DNA of 5,228 bases from Chloroflexota bacterium (GTDB taxonomy: Bacteria; Chloroflexota; Dehalococcoidia; UBA1151): NCBI GenBank assembly GCA_022561735.1, contig JADFQR010000112.1:1-5228 (forward strand). Reading direction: 5' to 3'. Shown here piece after piece: positions 1 through 4,502 of this stretch (position 1 is the first letter of the stretch; each line of letters starts with the position of its first letter). The position numbers and the translations under genes are program-made. Below the pieces are notes generated by a model. That model did no database searches and was not told the DNA's origin. It saw nothing but the letters and a program-made list of their open reading frames with translations.

Positions 1-755
1 AATCGCTCAAGGAATACCACCGGACACAGTACGTCGCCGGCAATACCGTTATTTCGGTGGCCGGCGCCCTGTCCCACGACCGCGTGGTCGCAGACGTCGC
101 CGAGCTGATGGGTGACCTGCAGGACGGCGAGACGGCGTCCATGTTCCCGTTCATAGATAACCTGAACGGACCGGTCATGCGGTTACAGCACAGGGACACG
201 GAGCAAGCCCACCTGTCACTCGGCATGCACGGGATTTCCGCCCATGACGATGACCGTTACGCACTCCGTCTGCTTTCCACGATATTCGGCGGCTCGATGA
301 GCAGCCGCCTGTTTGAAGAGGTGCGCGAGAAGCGTGGACTGGCGTACTCGATCCACGCCGGTCCGGCGCATTACAAGGACGCGGGCTCGTTCCAGATATC
401 GTCCGGGGTGGACCCGAAGCGCGCTACCGAGGCGATCAAGGTGATCATTGACGAGGTGGTCAAGCTTCGCGACGGCGTGACCGAGGACGAGTTCGAAAAG
501 TCCAAGAAATTGACCACGGGCCGGATCTTGATGCGCATGGAAGAGAGCCGCGCGGTGGCAGGATCTATCGGCTCACAGGAGCTGCTGCTAGGCGAGGTAA
601 AGACGGTCGATGAGGTGATCGCAGCGTACGAAGCGGTAGAGATAGACCAGTTGAAGGCGATCGCGAACCGTCTCATTGACGAGAATAAGCTTGTGCTCGC
701 CGTTGTTGGGCCCTTTGAATCGGAAGACCAGTTCACGCCGCTTCTGAAGTTCTAA
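1..755 (+). CDS. M16 family zinc peptidase (processing-peptidase-like), C-terminal part, 5' truncated
   Basis: The reading frame is open from the window edge (first full codon at 3) to TAA at 753-755, giving 250 visible residues. The segment at 288-350 (GGSMSSRLFEEVREKRGLAY then S) is the hallmark of the C-terminal domain of M16B peptidases. In that family this domain supplies the conserved Arg/Tyr substrate-binding residues, and RGLAY is present here. The beginning, 'Y..QYVAGNTVISVAGALSHDRV', is the usual end of the N-terminal domain. The HxxEH zinc site lies upstream, outside the window, so catalytic competence cannot be judged. Family members are cytosolic or peripheral metallo-endopeptidases that degrade or process peptides; many bacteria carry one copy near housekeeping genes. 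The GTG at 57 is not the start, because family-like sequence continues upstream of it. The C-terminus 'VVGPFESEDQFTPLLKF' is a normal family ending. The family call is secure; the substrate is unknown. Confidence 0.95.
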   Translation, partial: SLKEYHRTQYVAGNTVISVAGALSHDRVVADVAELMGDLQDGETASMFPFIDNLNGPVMRLQHRDTEQAHLSLGMHGISAHDDDRYALRLLSTIFGGSMSSRLFEEVREKRGLAYSIHAGPAHYKDAGSFQISSGVDPKRATEAIKVIIDEVVKLRDGVTEDEFEKSKKLTTGRILMRMEESRAVAGSIGSQELLLGEVKTVDEVIAAYEAVEIDQLKAIANRLIDENKLVLAVVGPFESEDQFTPLLKF

Positions 756-763
756 CGCCCGCC

Positions 764-793
764 GGGGACCCGGCTAACCGCGGCCGGGTCCTC
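764..793 (+). terminator. Probable intrinsic terminator of the M16 peptidase gene
   Basis: Nine bases after the TAA there is a perfect 9-bp inverted repeat, GGACCCGGC (766-774) and GCCGGGTCC (783-791), with an 8-nt loop. One G-U and one G-C pair extend it to 764-793. The downstream tract (TCTTGCTCC) is only moderately T-rich, so termination may be partial or factor-assisted. The position directly after a stop codon and before an unrelated gene supports the call. Confidence 0.7.
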
Positions 794-881
794 TTGCTCC
801 GTCACCGGTAGGCCAATTCCGTGGGAACAGGTTTCGATTACCGCTAGGGTGTCGACGACCCGGCTGTTTACCGTGTGTTCT

Positions 882-1370
882 ATGGAAATGAGACAACCGG
901 GACACCCGAGGCATAGTTGGGACGCCGACAGTATTCGTGCGCTGCGGATGTTTCTGGATGTCTCTCAGAGCGTCTTCGCTAACTACCTTGGCGTGCGGCA
1001 ACAGACCGTCAGCGAGTGGGAGACCGGTGTATACCGGCCACGCGGTGCGTCAGGCACTCTCCTCTCACTCATCGCAGAGCAGGCGGGATTCCGGTATTCC
1101 GGGCCGCCCGAGAAGCGTCAGCCGGAGCCCGTCTATTCGATCCGCCCGGTCGCGCCGCAACGCCCTGCCGTCCACGACGGTATCGGGGTACGGAACGGTC
1201 TTTCAAACCGGCCCACTCCTGCCACCCCGGAACGCGTGACTCGCGTGGACGGGGATCGAGCGAGAGTAGCCCGCGGTTACGTTCCTTACGTGCCGCCGGC
1301 CCTGCGCCAACCGTCCCCGCCCCCTCAGAACCCCGCGGGGCCGACTCCCCGGAACGAAATAGCGTTCTAG
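882..1370 (+). CDS. XRE/Cro-type helix-turn-helix DNA-binding protein with Pro/Arg-rich C-terminal tail
   Basis: This is a 162-residue protein when started at ATG 882. Residues about 17-70 form an XRE-like HTH: 'SIRALRMFLDVSQSVFANYLG' is helix 1 to helix 2, and 'VRQQTVSEWETG' (about 38-49) is the turn and recognition helix, followed by 'YRPRGAS..LLSLIAEQAGF'. This pattern resembles HTH proteins of the antitoxin/Cro class, which bind operator DNA as dimers and often repress their own gene. Residues about 71-162 are low-complexity, rich in Pro, Arg and Gly, with no recognisable effector domain, and probably disordered. No toxin-like gene lies on either side, so an antitoxin role is not supported. 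The start is uncertain: GTG 849, ATG 882 and ATG 888 all lack a convincing Shine-Dalgarno sequence, and 882 was chosen because it keeps the whole HTH and uses ATG. No clear promoter is seen in 794-881. Its target might be the inverted repeat at 1411-1459, which is inference. Confidence 0.8.
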   Translation: MEMRQPGHPRHSWDADSIRALRMFLDVSQSVFANYLGVRQQTVSEWETGVYRPRGASGTLLSLIAEQAGFRYSGPPEKRQPEPVYSIRPVAPQRPAVHDGIGVRNGLSNRPTPATPERVTRVDGDRARVARGYVPYVPPALRQPSPPPQNPAGPTPRNEIAF

Positions 1371-1382
1371 CTCTATATGTAC

Positions 1383-1397
1383 GGGCCACTCTGGCCC
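1383..1397 (+). terminator. Weak hairpin after the XRE gene, possible terminator
   Basis: GGGCCA (1383-1388) pairs with TGGCCC (1392-1397) around a 3-nt loop, 12 bases after the TAG of the XRE gene. Only two T residues follow, so it is a poor classical terminator. It could still stabilise the 3' end of the transcript or separate it from the promoter at 1464. Confidence 0.35.
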
Positions 1398-1410
1398 TTC
1401 CGGAAGTCTC

Positions 1411-1459
1411 AAACGTCGCATCCCGCGTCTTTAACAGGCGTCTACAGGATGCGACGTTT
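1411..1459. repeat. Perfect 13-bp inverted repeat, candidate operator
   Basis: AAACGTCGCATCC (1411-1423) is the exact reverse complement of GGATGCGACGTTT (1447-1459), separated by 23 bases. The spacer also holds GCGTCT twice (1425-1430 and 1438-1443). The right arm ends four bases before the -35 box of the promoter at 1464-1492, which would put the repeat at about -88 to -40 relative to the expected start. No T-tract follows, so it is not an ordinary terminator. Spacing and placement fit a protein-binding site with two half-sites, or an RNA stem if the XRE transcript reads through. The nearby XRE protein is an obvious but unproven ligand. Confidence 0.75.
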
Positions 1460-1463
1460 CGCG

Positions 1464-1492
1464 TTGACACCATTCTGAGGCGGCCATACCAT
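1464..1492 (+). promoter_or_regulatory. Sigma-70-type promoter for the RAM-domain gene
   Basis: A perfect TTGACA (-35, 1464-1469) is followed after exactly 17 bp by TACCAT (1487-1492), which matches four of six bases of TATAAT including the key T-A and final A-T. Transcription would start near 1499, giving a leader of about 115 nt before the ATG at 1617. GCGAC occurs at 1496-1500 and again at 1506-1510, about one helical turn apart around the expected start; the same pentamer lies inside the inverted repeat upstream (1451-1455). Confidence 0.6.
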
Positions 1493-1498
1493 GACGCG

Positions 1499-1616
1499 AC
1501 CTGCGGCGACGGGTTTTCCGGATCGTAAACCCAGTAAGTAGACATGGCCGATCTGGAATGCTGGTGGCTTCGCTGAGACCTGATTGATCTACCGGGCACA
1601 GCATGAAAGGCGCCTC
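1499..1616 (+). other. Long untranslated leader of the RAM-domain gene
   Basis: This stretch has no coding potential that matches a known family. It contains one small hairpin, GGGTTT (1511-1516) with AAACCC (1527-1532) around a 10-nt loop whose start is the palindrome TCCGGA. No known riboswitch class is recognised. Its length follows from the promoter assigned at 1464-1492 and is as uncertain as that promoter. Confidence 0.35.
1605..1610 (+). promoter_or_regulatory. Ribosome binding site that fixes the RAM-gene start
   Basis: GAAAGG lies six bases before ATG 1617. It selects this start over the in-frame TTG at 1584, which would add 11 residues unlike the family's N-terminus. Confidence 0.6.
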
Positions 1617-1853
1617 ATGACAACCAGGGCATACATATTGATCGAGACCGTCGTCGGAAAGACGACGGAAGTCAGCGCCGCTCTTCGGTCTGTCTCTGAA
1701 ATGACAAGCGTTGATGTTGTGACGGGTCCCTACGACATCATCGCGATCGCGGAAGCAGAGGACCTGCCTACACTTGGCAACCTTGTGAGCAAGGGAATGC
1801 ACAACGTGCCGGGCATTGTTAAAACAGTTTCCTGCCTGGCCGTCGGCCCGTAA
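1617..1853 (+). CDS. Stand-alone RAM domain protein (Lrp/AsnC ligand-binding domain only)
   Basis: This is a 78-residue protein that starts directly with the RAM fold: 'RAYILIETVVGKTTEV' (beta 1 and the first helix), then 'VDVVTGPYDIIAIAEAED' (about 32-49) with the conserved G-x-x-D turn at G37-D40, then 'NVPGIVKTVSCLAV' (about 63-76) as the last strand pair. In Lrp/AsnC regulators this domain forms dimers and higher oligomers and binds amino acids or related effectors. Here the N-terminal winged HTH is absent, and no HTH is encoded just upstream in frame. Stand-alone RAM proteins of this length are known; they may act as effector sensors or modulate full-length Lrp relatives by mixed assembly. 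The gene has its own promoter candidate and RBS, and lies 108 bp before the first ACAD gene, so co-transcription with the ACADs is possible but unproven. The ligand is unknown. Confidence 0.88.
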   Translation: MTTRAYILIETVVGKTTEVSAALRSVSEMTSVDVVTGPYDIIAIAEAEDLPTLGNLVSKGMHNVPGIVKTVSCLAVGP

Positions 1854-1877
1854 GAGGGTCCTTCAGAAACATAATCA

Positions 1878-1895
1878 AAAGCTCCTTAAAGCTCC
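1878..1895. repeat. Short direct repeat AAAGCTCC x2
   Basis: AAAGCTCC occurs at 1878-1885 and 1888-1895, with a 10-bp period, in the 108-bp gap before the first ACAD gene. One-turn spacing would put both copies on the same face of the DNA, as for a tandem regulator site. An 8-mer pair could also arise by chance or slippage. Confidence 0.4.
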
Positions 1896-1914
1896 CCGGG
1901 AAGCGCACTTCGGG
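1895..1914 (+). other. Bulged hairpin in the gap before the first ACAD gene
   Basis: CCC (1895-1897) pairs with GGG (1912-1914), and GAAG (1900-1903) with CTTC (1908-1911), around the tetraloop CGCA, leaving a two-base GG bulge. No T-tract follows. It could be a weak 3' end for the RAM transcript or a leader structure for the ACAD transcript. The rest of 1854-1961 shows a CATAAT at 1870-1875 without a matching -35, and a purine-rich AAAGAAAGAG (about 1946-1955) as a weak ribosome binding site. Confidence 0.3.
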
Positions 1915-1961
1915 ATGCCATATCGGATTGCAGTGCACAGGCACGAAAGAAAGAGACGCCG

Positions 1962-3137
1962 ATGAGGTACACGTTCACCACCGAGGAAGAAGAGTTTCGC
2001 CAGGAGGTTCGGACCTGGCTCAAAGCCGAACTGCCGGACGGCTGGGACGGTGGGGATGATGGCACCGATGAAAGCTGGGCTTTCGGCCTGGAGATGCGCA
2101 AGAAGCTGGCGGACAAGGGCTGGCTGACGATGGCGTGGCCGACTGAATACGGAGGCCAGGGCGCGTCGTTCATGAAGCAGGTCGTCTTCAACGAGGAGAT
2201 GACTTACCAGCAGGCCCCGGGCGTCGACGGGTTCGGCATCAAGATGCTCGGTCCGACCCTGATGGTGCATGGCACGGAAGAACAGAAACGCCGCCTTCTG
2301 CCGCCGATTGCACGCGGCGAGGTGCAGTGGTGCCAGGGCTACTCCGAGCCGGATTCCGGATCAGACCTTGCGTCCCTCCAGTTGAAGGTCGAGGAGACCG
2401 ACGACGGATGGGTGGTCAACGGATCGAAGATATGGACCTCTCAGGCGCACCGCGCTGACTGGATATTTTTCCTCGGCCGCACAAACCCGGACGCTCCGAA
2501 ACACCGCGGAATCAGCTTCTTCGTCGCTGACCGGCACACGCCCGGCATCGAGGTGCGTCCGATCATCAACATGGCCGGCGAGCATCACTTCAACCAGACG
2601 ATATTCGAGGACGTCCACATCCCGAAGGACTCCCTGATCGGCGAGCGGGACCGTGGCTGGTACATCGCCGCCACGCTCCTGGACTTTGAGCGGTCCGGGG
2701 TTCAGTACCCGGCAGGCGGAAGGCGCACCTTCGGGGAGCTGCTGGAGTTCGCCAAGAACACCCCGGGGCCGGACGGCCGCCCGCTGTCCGAGGACCCGGA
2801 AATCCGCCGCAAGTTTGCTGAACTTGACGTTGATATTGAATGCGCCCGGCTTGTCGCTTACGAGGTCGCCTGGATGCAGTCGGTAGGCCAGATTCCCAAC
2901 AAGGAGGCCTCTGCAGCCAAGGTTCTCGGAACGACGCTGGTCCAGAAACTGGCCCGATTCGGGACCGAGCTAGCCGGTATGTACGGGATGCTCGGCCCGG
3001 GTTCCGAGTTCGCCCCGATCGACGGCAAGTACCCGCAGATGCAGATGACGGTCGTGGCTCACACCATCTTCGCCGGCACGACCGAAATCCAGAAAAACAT
3101 CATCGCCACACGCGGTCTCGGACTGCCACGAGGCTAG
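1962..3137 (+). CDS. Acyl-CoA dehydrogenase, catalytic-type (large) subunit, paralogue 1
   Basis: This is a 391-residue FAD enzyme of the ACAD superfamily, which introduces an alpha-beta double bond into acyl-CoA thioesters and passes electrons to ETF. The N-terminal helical domain spans about 5-120 ('WLTMAWPTEYGGQGAS' at 54-69). The middle beta domain begins at W123 with 'CQGYSEPDSGSDLASLQ', the standard EP-x-x-GSD flavin motif, and includes 'VNGSKIWTS' (152-160). The C-terminal helical domain spans about 230-388. The likely catalytic base is E243 in 'LLDFERSG', the helix-G position used in isovaleryl- and long-chain ACADs; the medium/short-chain position near the C-terminus is Ala (A371 in 'FAGTTEIQ'). 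ATG 1962 is supported by the identical MRY start of the downstream paralogue, although its RBS is weak. Length is normal and the gene looks intact. Mycobacterial steroid-side-chain FadE enzymes and PimC are plausible relatives. The substrate is unknown; a homomeric enzyme is the alternative. Confidence 0.95.
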   Translation: MRYTFTTEEEEFRQEVRTWLKAELPDGWDGGDDGTDESWAFGLEMRKKLADKGWLTMAWPTEYGGQGASFMKQVVFNEEMTYQQAPGVDGFGIKMLGPTLMVHGTEEQKRRLLPPIARGEVQWCQGYSEPDSGSDLASLQLKVEETDDGWVVNGSKIWTSQAHRADWIFFLGRTNPDAPKHRGISFFVADRHTPGIEVRPIINMAGEHHFNQTIFEDVHIPKDSLIGERDRGWYIAATLLDFERSGVQYPAGGRRTFGELLEFAKNTPGPDGRPLSEDPEIRRKFAELDVDIECARLVAYEVAWMQSVGQIPNKEASAAKVLGTTLVQKLARFGTELAGMYGMLGPGSEFAPIDGKYPQMQMTVVAHTIFAGTTEIQKNIIATRGLGLPRG

Positions 3138-3180
3138 CGGATCGTGCACCGCTGCGATTGTCCGGGGTCGGTGGTGTTCC

Positions 3181-3216
3181 GAACTCACAACTGAGTTTCA
3201 GGCATCTTCTGATGTC
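3181..3216 (+). other. Two adjacent small hairpins between the paired ACAD genes
   Basis: The 118-bp gap 3138-3255 holds AACTCA (3182-3187) pairing with TGAGTT (3192-3197) around CAAC. Next is GGCATC (3201-3206) pairing with GATGTC (3211-3216, one G-U) around TTCT. The second overlaps a 12-bp near-palindrome, TCTGA-TG-TCAGA (3208-3219). Neither is followed by a T-tract. They could process or stabilise the polycistronic message, or mark an operator for the second ACAD. No convincing -35/-10 pair was found in the gap. Confidence 0.35.
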
Positions 3217-3243
3217 AGACGCCGCTCTAGTTAACGCGGGCCC

Positions 3244-3250
3244 AGGGAGG
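3244..3250 (+). promoter_or_regulatory. Strong ribosome binding site of ACAD paralogue 2
   Basis: AGGGAGG lies five bases before ATG 3256, a near-perfect Shine-Dalgarno sequence. Paralogue 1 has only a purine-rich AAAGAG-type site, so the second copy may be translated more efficiently. Confidence 0.8.
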
Positions 3251-3255
3251 GCTGA

Positions 3256-4431
3256 ATGAGATACGCCTTCACCCCCGAAGAAGAAGAGTTCCGCGACGAG
3301 GTCAGAGGATGGCTCAACGAGCAACTTCCTGACGACTGGAACGGCATCGAAGAGGACAGCGAAGAGGGCTGGCGACTGAACCGGGAGATGCGCACCAGGC
3401 TGGCGGGCAAGGGGTGGCTGACCCTGGCGTGGCCTACCGAGTATGGCGGCGGCGGCGCATCTTTCATGAAGCAGGTCGTCTTTAACGAGGAGATGGCCTA
3501 CGCCCGGTGTCCGGGAATCGACGGTTCGGCGATCAAGATGCTGGGGCCCACGCTGATGATCCACGGGTCCGAGGATCAACGCCGCACGCTGCTGCCGCCG
3601 GTGGCACGTGGCGAGGTTGAATGGTGCCAGGGTTATTCCGAGCCGGACTCGGGGTCCGATCTTGCGTCACTTCAGCTTCGCGTGGACGAGACGGACGACG
3701 GCTGGGTCGTAAACGGGACCAAGATCTGGACGTCCAACGCCCATCGTGCTGACTGGATCTTTTTCCTGGGTCGCACGAACCAGGACGCGCCGAAACACCG
3801 TGGCATCAGCTTCTTCGTGGCGGACATGCGATCTCCCGGGATAGAGGTTCGGCCTATCGTCAACATGGCCGGCAATCACCACTTCAACCAGACGATATTT
3901 GAAGACGTACACCTTCCGAAAGACGCACTGGTTGGTGAACGCGATCGCGGCTGGTACATCGGCGCAACGCTCCTCGACTTCGAGCGTTCAGGTGTTCAGT
4001 ACTCTGCAAGCGGCCGCAGGATCCTGAGTGAACTGGCGCAGTTCGCAAAGGAACAGATCGGGGCTGACGGCCGGCCGATCACCGAAGATCCGCTGGTGAG
4101 AAACCGGTTCGCTGAACTTGATGTCGATATCGAGTGCGCCCGGCTGGTGGCCTACGAAGTGGCCTGGATGCAGTCGGTAGGACAGGTGCCAAACAAAGAA
4201 GCTTCAGCGTCCAAGGTGTTGGGAACGCAGCTAATGCAAAAGCTCGCAAAGTTCGGGACGGAACTTGGCGGGATGTACGGAATGCTCGGCCCCGGCTCGG
4301 AATTCGCCCCGATCGACGGTAAATATCCGAAGATGCAACTCACAGCGGTATCGAGCACTATCGCCGCAGGCACGACCGAGATTAACAAGGGAATAATTGC
4401 CACGCGCGGCCTCGGGTTGCCGCGAGGCTGA
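3256..4431 (+). CDS. Acyl-CoA dehydrogenase, catalytic-type (large) subunit, paralogue 2
   Basis: This 391-residue protein aligns with the preceding ACAD over its full length without a gap; a hand count gives about 84 differences, so roughly 78-79% identity. It keeps all functional landmarks at the same numbers: 'WCQGYSEPDSGSD' from W123, 'GTKIWTS' at 154-160, the helix-G base E243 in 'LLDFERSG', and 'GTTEI' at 372-376 preceded by A371 instead of the medium-chain Glu. Differences cluster at residues 21-47, 81-92, 251-281 and 362-370, and three of these stretches lie where ACADs contact the acyl chain or the flavin. Silent sites are widely diverged, so the duplication is not very recent, or one copy was acquired from a relative. 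It is followed after 71 bp by the divergent third ACAD, its likely partner. It acts in the cytosol in beta-oxidation-type chemistry; the exact acyl-CoA cannot be named. Confidence 0.95.
   Translation: MRYAFTPEEEEFRDEVRGWLNEQLPDDWNGIEEDSEEGWRLNREMRTRLAGKGWLTLAWPTEYGGGGASFMKQVVFNEEMAYARCPGIDGSAIKMLGPTLMIHGSEDQRRTLLPPVARGEVEWCQGYSEPDSGSDLASLQLRVDETDDGWVVNGTKIWTSNAHRADWIFFLGRTNQDAPKHRGISFFVADMRSPGIEVRPIVNMAGNHHFNQTIFEDVHLPKDALVGERDRGWYIGATLLDFERSGVQYSASGRRILSELAQFAKEQIGADGRPITEDPLVRNRFAELDVDIECARLVAYEVAWMQSVGQVPNKEASASKVLGTQLMQKLAKFGTELGGMYGMLGPGSEFAPIDGKYPKMQLTAVSSTIAAGTTEINKGIIATRGLGLPRG
4407..4430 (+). terminator. Hairpin spanning the end of ACAD paralogue 2, possible attenuator
   Basis: GCCTCG (4409-4414) pairs with CGAGGC (4423-4428). 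A G-U pair and a C-G pair extend the stem to 4407-4430, with an 8-nt loop. A pyrimidine-rich run, ACCTTCTTGCTCTCT, follows. The stem sits in the last codons (GLGLPRG), so it may simply reflect codon choice. As RNA it could still reduce read-through into the third ACAD gene. Confidence 0.3.
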
Positions 4432-4435
4432 CCTT

Positions 4436-4459
4436 CTTGCTCTCTGGCTTGCTCTCTGG
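4436..4459. repeat. Perfect 12-bp tandem duplication
   Basis: CTTGCTCTCTGG is present twice head to tail (4436-4447 and 4448-4459), immediately after the second ACAD gene. It may be a replication-slippage product or a pyrimidine-rich control element of the intergenic RNA. Confidence 0.85.
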
Positions 4460-4462
4460 ACC

Positions 4463-4485
4463 CACAACGAACGGCACACAACGAA
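4463..4485. repeat. 9-bp direct repeat CACAACGAA x2
   Basis: CACAACGAA occurs at 4463-4471 and 4477-4485, with a 14-bp period. It adjoins the 12-bp tandem repeat and lies just before the ribosome binding site of the third ACAD. Two different repeat pairs therefore fill most of this 71-bp spacer. Confidence 0.75.
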
Positions 4486-4489
4486 AACT

Positions 4490-4493
4490 GGAG
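4490..4493 (+). promoter_or_regulatory. Ribosome binding site deciding the GTG start of the third ACAD
   Basis: GGAG ends nine bases before GTG 4503. An in-frame TAA at 4494-4496 excludes any start further upstream, so GTG 4503 is the first possible family-like start. Confidence 0.65.
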
Positions 4494-4502
4494 TAACTGA
4501 AC

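Noticed and set aside
57..59. GTG 57 as a start codon for the first gene.
   Set aside because: The same frame is open back to the window edge, and the upstream residues match the M16 domain, so the gene is truncated by the window rather than short.
847..860. A palindrome GTCGAC (851-856) with partial flanking symmetry near the XRE start, considered as an autoregulatory operator.
   Set aside because: Only the six-base core and two outer pairs match, with mismatches between. A 6-bp palindrome is expected by chance in GC-rich DNA, and no promoter is visible beside it.
1571..1584. CGCTGAGACCTGAT resembles pieces of the TPP riboswitch (CTGAGA and CCTGAT).
   Set aside because: In a real TPP element these motifs lie far apart within a paired scaffold. 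Here they are fused, and no closing stem or GCGTAGGGA-like part is present.
1016..1599. Overlapping open frames (plus 1016-1528, minus 1069-1599) around the XRE gene.
   Set aside because: They are Arg/Ser/Pro-rich, have no domain or ribosome binding site, and conflict with the XRE frame, which has a clear HTH.
1603..1620. A five-codon mini-ORF (MKGAS) whose TGA overlaps the ATG of the RAM gene as ATGA.
   Set aside because: It has no ribosome binding site of its own and contains the RAM gene's site, so it is most likely a chance frame rather than a coupling leader peptide.
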